From contig NZ_ASJB01000009.1 in the NCBI RefSeq assembly GCF_000478275.1, positions 124,001-188,000 of the forward strand: a stretch of 64,000 bases of DNA. Reading direction: 5' to 3'. Positions within the stretch are counted from its first letter, which is position 1, and every line of letters starts with the position of its first letter. The notes beneath the pieces were generated by a model. It was given only the letters and a program-made list of their open reading frames with translations, did not search any database and was not told where the DNA came from. This DNA comes from Amycolatopsis orientalis DSM 40040 = KCTC 9412 (lineage in GTDB: Bacteria > Actinomycetota > Actinomycetes > Mycobacteriales > Pseudonocardiaceae). A program made the translations under genes and the position numbers. Of the stretch, positions 17,782 through 27,543 are shown piece after piece.

Positions 17782-18672
17782 ATGACATCCCGGATCCGAA
17801 TCGCCGCCGCCCCGATCTCCTGGGGTGTCTGCGAAGTCCCCGGCTGGGGCCGCGTTCTCGACGCGGGGACCGTACTGGGCGAGATGGCGGAACTGGGGGT
17901 CCGCGCCACCGAACTCGGCCCTCCCGGGTATCTCCCGCGCGACCCGGCCGCGCTGCGCACGCTGCTCGGCGGGCACCGGCTGGAACTGGTCGGCGGTTTC
18001 CTCGCCGTCGTCCTGCACGAGAATCCCGCGGCCGCCTTGGCGGAGGCGGAGGAGTCCGCGGCGTTGTTCGCCGCGTGCGGTGGCGACATGCTCGTGCTCG
18101 CCGCCGCCACGGGCCTCGACGGATACGACGACCGGCCGGAGCTGACCGCCGCCGAATGGGCGACCCTGATCGAAACCTCGGGTGAGATCGCGAAGATCGG
18201 CGCACGCCATGGACTCCGCACCGTGCTGCATCCGCATGTCGGGACCCACGTGGAGACCGAGGACGAGGTCGAACGCTTCCTCGCCGATTCCGACCTCCCG
18301 CTGTGCCTGGACACCGGACATCTCCTGATCGGCGGCACCGATCCGGTCGCGCTGGCCGGCCGCCATCCCGGCCGGGTCGGTCACCTGCACCTCAAGGACG
18401 TCCGCGGCGAACTCGCCGAAGACGTCCGCGCCGGAAGGCTTCCCTACGCCGAAGCGGTGGGTAAAGGTTTGTACGTCCCGCTGGGCGAAGGGGACGTCGA
18501 CATCGAAGCGATGGTCAGGTCCGTCCACGAGGCGGGCTATGCCGGGTGGTACGTCCTCGAACAGGACACCGCGCTGGGCGAGAGGAGCCCGGAAGACCTG
18601 CCGAAACGGGATGTGACCAGGAGCCTGGCCCATCTCGGCGAGATCGTCAGCCGGCTCCCGGCTGTCAGCTAA
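17782..18672 (+). CDS. iolE: Inosose dehydratase (IolE-type TIM barrel)
   Basis: Second step of inositol breakdown: dehydrates scyllo-inosose to the cyclohexane-trione intermediate. 296 aa, a xylose-isomerase-like TIM barrel opening RIAAAPISWGVCEVPGW, as in IolE. Metal-site segments LHPHVGTHVE, CLDTGHLLIGG and HLHLKDV are visible. First gene of the plus-strand iol operon, 23 bp after the operators, with a 24-bp gap to the transporter genes. Confidence 0.88.
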   Translation: MTSRIRIAAAPISWGVCEVPGWGRVLDAGTVLGEMAELGVRATELGPPGYLPRDPAALRTLLGGHRLELVGGFLAVVLHENPAAALAEAEESAALFAACGGDMLVLAAATGLDGYDDRPELTAAEWATLIETSGEIAKIGARHGLRTVLHPHVGTHVETEDEVERFLADSDLPLCLDTGHLLIGGTDPVALAGRHPGRVGHLHLKDVRGELAEDVRAGRLPYAEAVGKGLYVPLGEGDVDIEAMVRSVHEAGYAGWYVLEQDTALGERSPEDLPKRDVTRSLAHLGEIVSRLPAVS

Positions 18673-18696
18673 CGGAAGAAGCGAGGAGAGACGACG

Positions 18697-19683
18697 ATGT
18701 CCCATCGCTTGAAAATGGTGCTGGTGGCCGCGGCGGGGCTGTTGCTCCTGTCCGCGTGCACCGGCCCGAAGGCCGAGGAGAAACGCGCCGAGGGCGCCGC
18801 CCCGGTGACGACCCAGCCGGCCGGGCCGCTGCGGGTCGCGGTCATCTCGCACGGTACCGCCGGTGACGCGTTCTGGAACGTGGTCAAGAACGGCGCCGAG
18901 GAGGCGGGCAGGCAGCTCGGGGTCCAGGTCGAGTACAACTCCGACGGGGATCCCGGAAACCAGGCCAAACTGGTCGACAACGCGGTCGCCCAGCGGGTCG
19001 GCGGGCTGGTGGTGTCCATGGCGAACCCCGAGGCGCTCAAGACCTCGATCGAGAACGCGGTCCGCGCGGGCATCCCGGTCATCACCATCAACTCCGGCGA
19101 GGACAAGAGCGCCGCCTACGGCGCGCTCACCCACGTCGGGCAGAACGAGTCCATCGCCGGCGAGGAGGCCGGGAAGAAGTTCAGGGAACTCGGCAAGAAG
19201 AAACTGCTCTGCGTGATCCACGAGGCGGGCAACATCGGGCAGGCTCAGCGCTGTGACGGCGCCAAGACCGGGTTCGCGGGCGACGTGCAGACGCTCCAGG
19301 TCGACATCAGCAACCCGGCCGACGCGGAATCCCGGATCCGGGGCGCGGTGCAGACCGATTCCTCACTCGACGCGGTGCTGACGCTGAACTCGCAGGTCGC
19401 CGCGCGGGCGGTGAGCGCGATCAAGGCGGTCGGCTCGCGGGCGCAGGTCGGCACGTTCGACCTCAACACCGACGTGGTGGGCGCCATCAAGTCCGGCGAC
19501 GTGGTCTTCGCGGTCGATCAGCAGCAGTACGAGCAGGGCTACCTCCCGGTGCAGTTCCTCAAGCTCTACCGGGACAACGCGAACATCGTCGGCGGCGGGA
19601 AGCCGGTCCTCACCGGCCCCGACCTGGTCGACAAATCCATTGTGGACACCGTCGGCCAGTACGTGCAAAGGGGCACGCGATGA
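18697..19683 (+). CDS. Sugar ABC transporter substrate-binding lipoprotein (probably inositol)
   Basis: 328 aa, exported lipoprotein: hydrophobic signal with lipobox LLSAC (Cys21), then a type I periplasmic-binding fold ([41 protein letters not shown]). Binds substrate outside the membrane and delivers it to the permease encoded next (ATGA overlap). Inositol specificity is inferred from the flanking iol genes. Confidence 0.88.
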   Translation: MSHRLKMVLVAAAGLLLLSACTGPKAEEKRAEGAAPVTTQPAGPLRVAVISHGTAGDAFWNVVKNGAEEAGRQLGVQVEYNSDGDPGNQAKLVDNAVAQRVGGLVVSMANPEALKTSIENAVRAGIPVITINSGEDKSAAYGALTHVGQNESIAGEEAGKKFRELGKKKLLCVIHEAGNIGQAQRCDGAKTGFAGDVQTLQVDISNPADAESRIRGAVQTDSSLDAVLTLNSQVAARAVSAIKAVGSRAQVGTFDLNTDVVGAIKSGDVVFAVDQQQYEQGYLPVQFLKLYRDNANIVGGGKPVLTGPDLVDKSIVDTVGQYVQRGTR

Positions 19684-20714
19684 CAAGCACCACCCTCGAC
19701 GAACGGATCGCGAAACCGCGGCTGCTCGACCGGCTGGTCGTCCGGCCCGAGATCGGCGCGCTGCTCGGCGCCGTCGTGGTCTTCCTGTTCTTCACCCTCG
19801 TCACGGACCAGTTCTTCAGCGGCAGCGGGGTGGCGACCTGGCTCGACGACGCCTCGACGCTCGGCATCATGGCGGTCGCCGTCTCCCTGCTGATGATCGG
19901 CGGCGAGTTCGACCTCTCGGCCGGTGTCATGACGGCGTCCACCGCGCTCGTCACCGCCACTCTGGCGACGCAGGCGGGCTGGAACGTCTGGCTCGGGTTG
20001 CTCGCCTCGCTGGTCTTCGCGCTCGCGGTCGGCGCGTTCAACGGCTGGCTGGTGCTGCGCACCGGACTGCCCAGCTTCATCGTCACCCTGGGCACGTTCC
20101 TGGCGTTGCAAGGGCTCAACCTCGGCATCACGCGGCTGGTCACCGGCACCGTCCAGGTCTCCGGGATGCGCGCGACCGACGGCTACGAGTCCGCCGGTTT
20201 CGTCTTCGCGTCCACAGTGGACATCGGCGGGACGGCGTTCCAGATCTCGATCGTCTGGTGGATCGGGTTCGCGCTGGTGGCGGCCTGGCTGCTGGTCCGG
20301 ACCCGGCTCGGCAACTGGGTCTTCGCCGTCGGCGGCTCCGCGCCGAGTGCGCGCGCGGTCGGCGTTCCGGTGGTGCGTACCAAGATCATGCTGTTCATGA
20401 CCACCGCGCTCGCCGCGTGGCTGGTCGGGTCGATCAACATCCTGCGGTTCGCGAGCGTCCAGGCGAACCAGGGCATCGGACTGGAGTTCCAGTACATCAT
20501 CGCGGCCGTGATCGGCGGCTGCCTGCTGACCGGCGGCTTCGGTTCGGCGCTCGGCGCAGCGATCGGCGCGCTGATCTTCGGCATGGCACGGCAGGGCATC
20601 GTGTTCGCCCGCTGGGACAGCGACTGGTTCATGCTGTTCCTCGGCGTGATGCTGCTGTCCGCGGTCCTGGTCAACAACGCCTTCCGGCGGCGCGCGGAAA
20701 GGGTACGACGATGA
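19680..20714 (+). CDS. Sugar ABC transporter permease (RbsC type)
   Basis: 344 aa with about ten membrane segments. It contains GGEFDLSAG and the [20 protein letters not shown] segment found in RbsC-type permeases. Overlaps both neighbours by 4 bp, so it is translated as part of the uptake module. Substrate probably inositol, from context. Confidence 0.9.
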   Translation: MTSTTLDERIAKPRLLDRLVVRPEIGALLGAVVVFLFFTLVTDQFFSGSGVATWLDDASTLGIMAVAVSLLMIGGEFDLSAGVMTASTALVTATLATQAGWNVWLGLLASLVFALAVGAFNGWLVLRTGLPSFIVTLGTFLALQGLNLGITRLVTGTVQVSGMRATDGYESAGFVFASTVDIGGTAFQISIVWWIGFALVAAWLLVRTRLGNWVFAVGGSAPSARAVGVPVVRTKIMLFMTTALAAWLVGSINILRFASVQANQGIGLEFQYIIAAVIGGCLLTGGFGSALGAAIGALIFGMARQGIVFARWDSDWFMLFLGVMLLSAVLVNNAFRRRAERVRR

Positions 20715-21496
20715 GTCATCTCCTCGAGGTCAAGGACGTCGGCAAGACCTACGGCAGCGTGATCGCCTTGCGGGACGTGTCCACCGTGGTCAACGCGGGC
20801 GAGGTCACCTGCGTGCTCGGCGACAACGGGGCGGGCAAGTCCACTTTGATCAAGATCCTCTCCGGGGTCCACCAGCACGACAAGGGCGAGTTCCTGGTCG
20901 AGGGCGAGCCGGTCAGGTTCACCTCGCCCCGTGAGGCGCTCGACAGCGGTATCGCGACGGTGTACCAGGATCTGGCCGTCGTGCCGCTGATGAGCGTGTG
21001 GCGGAACTTCTTCCTCGGCTCCGAACCGACGGTCGGCTTCGGCCCGTTCCGGGCGCTGGACCGGAAGAAGGGCCGTGAGACGACCAAGAAGGCGTTGTCC
21101 GACATGGGTATCGACCTGCGTGACGTCGAGCAGCCGGTCGGCACGCTGTCCGGCGGGGAGCGGCAGTGCGTCGCCATCGCGCGGGCGGTGCACTTCGGGG
21201 CGAAGGTACTCATCCTCGACGAGCCGACGGCGGCGCTGGGCGTGAAACAGGCCGGTGTCGTCCTCAAGTACGTCGCACAGGCCCGCGACCGCGGCCTCGG
21301 CGTCGTGCTGATCACGCACAACCCGCATCACGCCTATCCGGTGGCCGACAGGTTCCTGCTGCTCAAACGGGGTGCGCCGCTCGGCACCTACGAGAAGTCC
21401 GAGATCGACCTCCCCGAACTGACCCGGCAGATGGCGGGCGGCGCGGAACTGGAAGCCCTCGAACACGAATTGCGAGCCGTGGAGTCCCCTTCATGA
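20711..21496 (+). CDS. Sugar ABC transporter ATP-binding protein, single domain
   Basis: 261 aa, one complete ATPase domain: Walker [10 protein letters not shown] (about 36-44), Q-loop VYQDL, signature LSGGERQC, Walker B VLILDEP and switch LITHN. Unlike RbsA it has a single nucleotide-binding domain and should work as a homodimer. The start is the ATG overlapping the permease stop. Confidence 0.92.
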   Translation: MSHLLEVKDVGKTYGSVIALRDVSTVVNAGEVTCVLGDNGAGKSTLIKILSGVHQHDKGEFLVEGEPVRFTSPREALDSGIATVYQDLAVVPLMSVWRNFFLGSEPTVGFGPFRALDRKKGRETTKKALSDMGIDLRDVEQPVGTLSGGERQCVAIARAVHFGAKVLILDEPTAALGVKQAGVVLKYVAQARDRGLGVVLITHNPHHAYPVADRFLLLKRGAPLGTYEKSEIDLPELTRQMAGGAELEALEHELRAVESPS

Positions 21497-22425
21497 CCAC
21501 TCTCGAAGCACTGACCGTCGGCCGGGTCGGGGTGGATCTCTACCCCGAGCAGAGCGGCGTGCCGCTGGCCGGGGTCAGCACCTTCGCCAAGTCGCTCGGC
21601 GGGACCGCGACCAACGTCGCGGTCGCCGCCGCGCGGCTCGGCCGGTCGACGTCGGTCCTGACGAAGGTCGGTCCGGACGGGTTCGGTGACTACGTACGGC
21701 AGGCGCTGCGGGAGTTCGGCGTGTCGCCCGACCACGTCGGGACCTCGGCGGGCCTGCAGACACCGGTGGTGTTCTGCGAACTGAACCCGCCGTCGGATCC
21801 GCCGCTGCTCTTCTACCGCGCCCCGATCGCGCCGGATCTGACCCTCGGCGAGGCCGACGTGCCCTGGGACGTCGTGGAAACGGTGCCCCTGTTGTGGGTC
21901 ACCGGGACCGGCGTGTCCGCCGAACCGGCACGCGGCACGCAGCGCGAGATGCTCCGGCGGCGCGGACGCCGGTCGCATACCGTGCTGGACCTCGACTTCC
22001 GGCCGATGTTCTGGCCCGACACCACGACAGCGCGCGAAGAGATCGGCTGGATGCTCGACCACGTCACGGTCGCCGTCGGCAACCGCGCCGAGGCGGAGGT
22101 CGCCGTCGGCACGGCGGATCCCGACGAGGCCGCGTCCCGGATGCTGGCCAGGGGAGTCGGACTGGCGGTGATCAAGAAGGGGGCCGAGGGTGTTCTGGTG
22201 GCCACCGCCGAGGGACGCTGGACGGTGCCGCCGCAGCGGGTCGACGTCGTCTGCGGCCTCGGCGCCGGTGACGGATTCGGTGGCGCGCTGATCCACGGTC
22301 TGCTGTCCGGCTGGGATCCGGTGCGCATCGCCGCCTACGCCAACGCGGCGGGCGCGCTCGTCGCAGCACGGCTCGCCTGCGCCGACGCCATGCCCACCGC
22401 CGACGAGATCGAGGAGTTGCTGTGA
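21493..22425 (+). CDS. iolC: 5-Dehydro-2-deoxygluconokinase (IolC)
   Basis: Phosphorylates 2-deoxy-5-keto-gluconate in inositol catabolism. 310 aa PfkB/ribokinase-type sugar kinase: opening [20 protein letters not shown], substrate motif [15 protein letters not shown], and the C-terminal catalytic [12 protein letters not shown] with its Asp base. The opening and [10 protein letters not shown] are hallmarks of IolC rather than generic PfkB kinases. ATGA overlap with the ATPase; GTGA overlap with iolB. Confidence 0.92.
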   Translation: MTTLEALTVGRVGVDLYPEQSGVPLAGVSTFAKSLGGTATNVAVAAARLGRSTSVLTKVGPDGFGDYVRQALREFGVSPDHVGTSAGLQTPVVFCELNPPSDPPLLFYRAPIAPDLTLGEADVPWDVVETVPLLWVTGTGVSAEPARGTQREMLRRRGRRSHTVLDLDFRPMFWPDTTTAREEIGWMLDHVTVAVGNRAEAEVAVGTADPDEAASRMLARGVGLAVIKKGAEGVLVATAEGRWTVPPQRVDVVCGLGAGDGFGGALIHGLLSGWDPVRIAAYANAAGALVAARLACADAMPTADEIEELL

Positions 22426-23312
22426 GCAAGCTTCACCGTCCACTCGGGACACTTTCGGACGAGCGGGACCCGGTCCGGCTCACCCCGGACTCGGCGGGCT
22501 GGGACTACAGCGGCCTGAGAGTCCTCTCGCTGGCCGCCGGGGAGTCCCGGGTGGTGCGCACGGGCGAGTACGAAGCGTTCGTCCTGCCCCTGTCCGGGGC
22601 CTGCACGGTCCGCGTCGACGGCGCTGTCTTCGAACTCACCGGACGCGACTCGGTGTTCACCCGGGTCACGGACTTCGCCTACGTGCCGCGCGACGCCGAA
22701 GTCGAGTTTTCGACGGTCGGCGGCATCGAGCTGGCGCTGCCGATGGCACGCTGCACCCGCCGTCTCGAACCCCGCTACGGACCGGCGGAGAACGTGCCGG
22801 TGGAGGTGCGCGGCGCCGGGCAGGCGACGAGGCAGGTCACCAACTTCGGCGTGCCCGGGGTGTGGGACCACGCCGACAAACTCAACGCGTGCGAGCTGAT
22901 CACCCCCGCCGGCAACTGGTCGTCCTATCCGCCGCACAAACACGACGAGGTGTCCGAATGCGAGGTCGTCAACGAGGAGATCTACTACTTCCGCATCGCC
23001 GGCCGTGACGGCGTGACCCCTTCACGCGAGGGCTTCGGTCTCCATCGGACGTACACTTCGGACGGTGCGCTGGACGAGGACGTCGCGGTCCGCGACGGCG
23101 ACGTCTTTCTGATCCCGCGTGGCTATCACGGCCCTTGTGTCGCCGCCCCTGGGTATCCGATGTACTACCTGAACGTCCTGGCCGGGCCCGCCGCCGAACG
23201 GTCGATGGCCTTCTGCGACGACCCCGCGCACGGCTGGGTCCGCGAGACCTGGGACGGCCAGGAAACCGACCCGCGCTGCCCGGTCACGAGCCACGAAGGA
23301 CGGGTGTCATGA
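22422..23312 (+). CDS. iolB: 5-Deoxy-glucuronate isomerase (IolB)
   Basis: Isomerises 5-deoxy-D-glucuronate to 2-deoxy-5-keto-gluconate. 296 aa, bicupin fold. NWSSYPPHKHD carries the metal-binding histidines, and IYYFRIAGRDG and GYHGPCVAAPGYPMYYLNVL match IolB closely. GTG start overlaps iolC. Next is iolD with an ATGA overlap. Confidence 0.93.
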   Translation: MSKLHRPLGTLSDERDPVRLTPDSAGWDYSGLRVLSLAAGESRVVRTGEYEAFVLPLSGACTVRVDGAVFELTGRDSVFTRVTDFAYVPRDAEVEFSTVGGIELALPMARCTRRLEPRYGPAENVPVEVRGAGQATRQVTNFGVPGVWDHADKLNACELITPAGNWSSYPPHKHDEVSECEVVNEEIYYFRIAGRDGVTPSREGFGLHRTYTSDGALDEDVAVRDGDVFLIPRGYHGPCVAAPGYPMYYLNVLAGPAAERSMAFCDDPAHGWVRETWDGQETDPRCPVTSHEGRVS

Positions 23313-25153
23313 AGCTGACCACCGCACAGGCGCTGGTGCGCTGGCTGCTCGCCCAGCGGTCGGAGACCCTGGACGGCCGGGAAGTGCCGCTGTTCCCCGG
23401 GGTGTTCGCGATCTTCGGGCACGGCAACGTCCTGGGCCTCGGTACCGCGCTGGAGGAGCACCGCGACGAGCTGCCGGTGTGGCGTGGCCAGACCGAACAG
23501 GGCATGGCGCTCGCGGCCGTCGGCTACGCCAAGGCCACGCACCGGCGCCAGGTGGGCGTGGTGACCTCGTCGATCGGGCCGGGCGCGCTGAACATGGTGA
23601 CCGCGGCCGGGGTCGCGCACGCCAACCGGCTGCCGCTGCTGCTGCTCCCCGGCGACACCTTCACCGGCCGCGCGCCGGATCCGGTGCTTCAGCAGGTCGA
23701 GCATTTCGGCGATCCGACGGCCACGGTCAACGACGCCTTCCGCGCGGTGAGCCGGTATTTCGACCGGATCACCCGGCCTGAGCAACTGCTTTCGACGCTG
23801 CCGCAGGTCGCCAGGGTGCTGACCGATCCGGCGGACGCGGGTCCGGTGACGCTGGCGCTGCCCCAGGACGTCCAGGTGGAGACCTACGACTTCCCGGACG
23901 CGCTGTTCGCACCGGTGACCCATCGCCCGCAGCGTCCCCGCCCGGATCGCCGCGCCCTCACCGAGGCGGCGAGCGTGCTGCGGTCCGCCCGGAAACCGTT
24001 GCTGGTACTCGGGGGCGGGGTCCGGTATTCCGGTGCCGGTGCGCGAGCGATGGCCTTCGCCGAACGCCACGGCGTCCCGGTCACCGAAACCACGGCCGGG
24101 CGCACCCTGGTCCCCCACGACCATCCTCTGCACGCCGGTCCGCTGGGCGTCACCGGCTCGACGTCCGCGAACGTGCTGGCCGCCGAGGCCGACGTCGTCC
24201 TGGCCGTCGGGACCCGGTTGCAGGACTTCACCACGGCGTCGTGGACGATCTTCTCCCCCGGTGTCCGGCTGATCACCCTGAACGCCGCCCGGTTCGACGC
24301 GGTCAAGCACGGCGCGATGGCCGTCGTGGGCGACGCCGACGCGAGCCTCGCGGAACTGGCGGCGCAGCTGGAAAGCTGGCAGGTCGATACTTCGTGGACC
24401 GAGCGCGCCGCGACGGAACGCGGCCGGTGGGACGCGCATATCGACTCCCTGCGCGACGTCTCCGGCGAGGTCCCGACTTACGCCCAGGTCGTCGGCGTGG
24501 TCAACGACCTCTCCGAACCGCGGGACTACGTGATGACCGCGTCCGGCGGGATGCCGGGAGAGCTGATCGGCGGCTGGCGCGGATCGGGCTCGATCAGCAT
24601 GGACGTCGAGTACGGGTTCTCCTGTATGGGCTACGAACTCGCGGGCGCCTGGGGCGCGGCGATGGCGCATACCGGTGGCCTGGTGACCACGATGCTCGGT
24701 GACGGCTCGTATCTGATGCTGAACTCGGAACTGTTTTCGGCCGCCTTCGCCGGCCATCCGTTCGTGGCAGTGGTCTGCGACAACGACGGTTACGCGGTCA
24801 TCGCCCGGTTGCAGGAGGGGCAAGGAGGCAAGCCGTTCAACAACCTCCTCGCCGACTGCCGGACAGCGCATTCGTCACCACCGCGGGTCGACTTCGCGCG
24901 GCACGCGGAATCACTGGGGTGCGCGGTGTTCACGGCGTCCTCTGTGGACGATGTGCGGGCGGCCTACACGAAGGCACGGGAAGCCGCGGTGGCCGAGAAG
25001 CGACCGGCGGTGGTCGTCGTGCGGACCCAACCGAACTCGTGGACCGAGGCCGGCGCCTGGTGGGAGGTCGGCGTCCCGGAGCATCTTTCGGGCCGGGAAG
25101 GCTACGACGAGAGAAAGGCCGCCCAGGTGAGGTACCTGGAGGGCCGCATCTAG
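23309..25153 (+). CDS. iolD: 3D-(3,5/4)-trihydroxycyclohexane-1,2-dione hydrolase (IolD)
   Basis: ThDP-dependent ring-opening hydrolase of inositol catabolism. 614 aa: N-terminal ThDP-binding domain (FGHGNVLGLG; the Glu in RGQTEQGMALAAVGYAKA), central domain, and C-terminal ThDP/Mg motif GDGSYLMLNSE...DNDGYAV. Last gene of the iol operon. No methylmalonate-semialdehyde dehydrogenase (iolA) or aldolase (iolJ) is in the window, so the pathway must finish elsewhere. Confidence 0.94.
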   Translation: MKLTTAQALVRWLLAQRSETLDGREVPLFPGVFAIFGHGNVLGLGTALEEHRDELPVWRGQTEQGMALAAVGYAKATHRRQVGVVTSSIGPGALNMVTAAGVAHANRLPLLLLPGDTFTGRAPDPVLQQVEHFGDPTATVNDAFRAVSRYFDRITRPEQLLSTLPQVARVLTDPADAGPVTLALPQDVQVETYDFPDALFAPVTHRPQRPRPDRRALTEAASVLRSARKPLLVLGGGVRYSGAGARAMAFAERHGVPVTETTAGRTLVPHDHPLHAGPLGVTGSTSANVLAAEADVVLAVGTRLQDFTTASWTIFSPGVRLITLNAARFDAVKHGAMAVVGDADASLAELAAQLESWQVDTSWTERAATERGRWDAHIDSLRDVSGEVPTYAQVVGVVNDLSEPRDYVMTASGGMPGELIGGWRGSGSISMDVEYGFSCMGYELAGAWGAAMAHTGGLVTTMLGDGSYLMLNSELFSAAFAGHPFVAVVCDNDGYAVIARLQEGQGGKPFNNLLADCRTAHSSPPRVDFARHAESLGCAVFTASSVDDVRAAYTKAREAAVAEKRPAVVVVRTQPNSWTEAGAWWEVGVPEHLSGREGYDERKAAQVRYLEGRI

Positions 25154-25166
25154 AGGACTGAACGCG

Positions 25167-26024
25167 CTATTCGAAGCTGGCGAAGTAACCGGCGGCCATG
25201 TCCTCGTCGCCGTGCCCGGCCTGGGACGCGCGGGCGAAGCGGGCGCGGCCTGCTTCGATGACGTCCATCCGGATACCCGCGCGGGCCGCGGCTTCGAGCA
25301 CCAGCCGGGCGTCCTTCTCCGCGTTGTCGACGGAGAAGGCGGTGGTGTAGTCGTTCTTGAGGATCGCGGCGGATTTGCCCTGGAAGTAGTCGTTGTCCAT
25401 CGGGCTGCCGGTGACGACGTCGACGAAGTGCCGCGGGTCGACGCCGAGGCCTTCGGCCAGGGCGAGTGCCTCGCCGACGCCGTGGGTCAGCGCGAGCACC
25501 CAGGTGTTCAGCACCAGCTTCAGCCGGCTCGCGGCGCCGGAGCGGCCGTCCTCGCCGACCCACAGCGTGCGCTTGCCGATCGCGTCGAACAGCGGCTGGA
25601 CGGTGTCGCGCGCCTCGGCCGCGCCCGCCGCCATCACGATCAGCTGGCCTTGTTCGGCGGGCTGGCGGGTTCCCTGCACCGGCGCGTCGACGAAGACGAG
25701 GCCCTGCTCGTCGGCGTGGGCGACCAGTTCGCCGACGGCCTCGCCCACGGTGCTGAGCTGCACCCAGATCGTGCCGGGGGCGGGGGCGGCCGCGCGGATC
25801 GCTTCGAGCACCGCCGCGCCGTCCGTGAGGACGGTGATCACGACCGCCGCGCCCTCGACGGCTTCCGCCGGACTCGCGAAAGCCTGGACACCGTCCCCGG
25901 ACAGGGCTTCGGCCTTGGCCGCGGTGCGGTTCCAGGCACGTACGGTGAATCCGGCCGCGCTCAGGTTGCGGGCCACCGGGGCGCCGATGATGCCGGTGCC
26001 GAGCACCGCGACGGATTCCGTCAT
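25167..26024 (-). CDS. NAD(P)-dependent oxidoreductase, 3-hydroxyisobutyrate dehydrogenase family
   Basis: 285 aa. N-terminal Rossmann motif VLGTGIIGAPVARNL (residues 6-20), family segment VQGTRQPAEQGQLIVMAAG, and the helical C-terminal domain with LKLVLN. It resembles beta-hydroxyacid dehydrogenases and the imine-reductase-like branch; the substrate is open. It faces the end of iolD (13 bp) but is on the other strand. A palindromic site lies between it and the TetR gene, which probably controls it. Confidence 0.78.
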   Translation of the reverse strand: MTESVAVLGTGIIGAPVARNLSAAGFTVRAWNRTAAKAEALSGDGVQAFASPAEAVEGAAVVITVLTDGAAVLEAIRAAAPAPGTIWVQLSTVGEAVGELVAHADEQGLVFVDAPVQGTRQPAEQGQLIVMAAGAAEARDTVQPLFDAIGKRTLWVGEDGRSGAASRLKLVLNTWVLALTHGVGEALALAEGLGVDPRHFVDVVTGSPMDNDYFQGKSAAILKNDYTTAFSVDNAEKDARLVLEAAARAGIRMDVIEAGRARFARASQAGHGDEDMAAGYFASFE

Positions 26025-26074
26025 GTCCTGCCTTCACTCCTTGTCCAGGGCCAGGGATCGGCCCGGCCTTGATG

Positions 26075-26093
26075 GAACGTTCGTTAAAGAACG
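26075..26093 (-). promoter_or_regulatory. Candidate TetR operator upstream of the oxidoreductase gene
   Basis: GAACGTTCGTTAAAGAACG contains CGTTC-GTTAAA-GAACG, an inverted repeat 51 bp upstream of the oxidoreductase start. Binding by the adjacent TetR protein is inferred. Confidence 0.5.
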
Positions 26094-26146
26094 CTTTCAC
26101 GGGAAATCCGCGCTGAGGCGGGGCGGGGGTTACGAGACCTGGAACA

Positions 26147-26725
26147 TCAGAACGCCTGGATGGTGGTTTCGACGACCTGGGCGAGCGCCCGCCGGTCCGC
26201 GGTCTTCCCCAGTACCCGCAGGCCGTACATCGCGGCGAGGGTGAACCGCGCCAGCGCCCGCGGATCACGTTCCGCGCCGATCTCGCCCTCCCGCCGTGCG
26301 GCGGCGAACTCGGCTTGGAACGCGTCTTCCACTCTTTCGAAGTTGTGACGGACGCGGGCGGTGACCTCGTCGTCGATCCCGCCGAGTTCGAGGGCGGCGT
26401 TGACGGCGAGACAGCCACGGTGCCCGTCCGAGGAGCCCGTCTCGTCCTCGACCACGTCCATCAGCACGCGCCGGATCCGCTCCCGGATGGTGCCGGGGGC
26501 GGTCAGCATCTCCTCCACCCGGGTGGCCGACGTTTCCTCGTACCGGCGCAGCGCCTCCTTGAACAGCCGCTGCTTGCTCGAAAACGAGTGGTACAGGCTT
26601 CCCCGGCCGAGGCCGGTACCTTCGACCAGGTCCTGGGCCGAAGTAGCCGCGTACCCCTTGCGCCAGAACGTGCCGACGGCGGCGTCGAGCACCTCGGTGG
26701 GATCGAATCCCTTGGGACGGGGCAT
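26147..26725 (-). CDS. TetR/AcrR-family regulator
   Basis: 192 aa. The N-terminal helix-turn-helix (ATSAQDLVEGTGLGRGSLYH, about residues 25-44) and YHSFSSKQRLFKEAL are typical TetR. The ATG at 26725 gives MPRPKGFDPTEVL; the longer reading adds unlike sequence. The C-terminal ligand domain is unassigned. Tandem with, and upstream of, the oxidoreductase gene, its likely target. Confidence 0.88.
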   Translation of the reverse strand: MPRPKGFDPTEVLDAAVGTFWRKGYAATSAQDLVEGTGLGRGSLYHSFSSKQRLFKEALRRYEETSATRVEEMLTAPGTIRERIRRVLMDVVEDETGSSDGHRGCLAVNAALELGGIDDEVTARVRHNFERVEDAFQAEFAAARREGEIGAERDPRALARFTLAAMYGLRVLGKTADRRALAQVVETTIQAF

Positions 26726-26774
26726 ACCGCCAGCATGGCACGTTCTGTAATGCCCGGTCAAATACCCGCCCGGC

Positions 26775-27521
26775 TCAGTGCTCCGCCAGCAGGGAGCCGA
26801 AGCCGCGGATCCGGTCGCCGATCCCGTTCTGGCGCAGCGCGTGCCAGTACAGGACGGTGTTGTTCGAAAGGACCGGTTTGCCGAGCCAGAATTCCGCGGC
26901 CGCGGCCAGCCGAGACATCGCGACATTGGTCCCGACCTGGACGATCGCTTCGACGTCGGCGCTGTCGATCTCCTTGACCGCGTCCCGGAGTCCGGTCTCG
27001 GAGACGTGGGAGATCTTGGCCGGGCTCGGCATTCCGAGGCCCTGGACGCTCAGCAGGTCGTAGCCGCTGTCGGTGAAGAACCGGCTCACCGAATCGTCGC
27101 CGACCGGCAGGTACGGCGTGATGACCGCGATCCGGCGGACGTCGTGGGCGGACAGCGCCGCCTTGATCGCGTCCGGGCTCATCGTCACCGGCCTGCCACC
27201 CGCGGCCTCCCGCATCGACGCCAGCACGCGGCCCTGCGTTTCCGTTCCCTCCCAATAACTTTCCGGGGAGACCCCGATGATCACGCAGCCGGGATCGCAG
27301 CAGGCGACACTCCGGATCGCCGGATGTGTCGAGGACCGGATGCCGCGCATGACCCGGTCGAAACCGGGCTCGTCGACCATCGGGTCGTCGTCGATGAGCA
27401 TCCGGCCCGTGTGGTTGGTGACGCCGTCGGGGCGCATCGCGTCCAGTTCCGGCTGGGCCGAGGTGTTGGTGGACGGGACGACGACACCGACCTTGAGGCG
27501 GGGACCGAGTGAGTCGGTCAC
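26775..27521 (-). CDS. Asp/Glu racemase superfamily protein (maleate isomerase/arylmalonate decarboxylase-like)
   Basis: 248 aa. The family opening VVVPSTNTSAQPELD, the VITPYLPVGDDSVSRFF segment and SNNTVLYWHALR are visible. Members normally use one or two cysteines in GVS-like and CVQM-like positions; here those read IIGVSPESY and IVQVGTNV, and the only clustered cysteines are in CCDPGC. The usual chemistry is therefore doubtful. It starts 22 bp after the NRPS stop on the same strand (GTG with GGGAGA upstream), so it is very likely co-transcribed and may act on glutamine-derived material. Function unknown. Confidence 0.7.
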   Translation of the reverse strand: MTDSLGPRLKVGVVVPSTNTSAQPELDAMRPDGVTNHTGRMLIDDDPMVDEPGFDRVMRGIRSSTHPAIRSVACCDPGCVIIGVSPESYWEGTETQGRVLASMREAAGGRPVTMSPDAIKAALSAHDVRRIAVITPYLPVGDDSVSRFFTDSGYDLLSVQGLGMPSPAKISHVSETGLRDAVKEIDSADVEAIVQVGTNVAMSRLAAAAEFWLGKPVLSNNTVLYWHALRQNGIGDRIRGFGSLLAEH

Positions 27522-27543
27522 TGCTGGTTCTCCCTTCGTCGGT

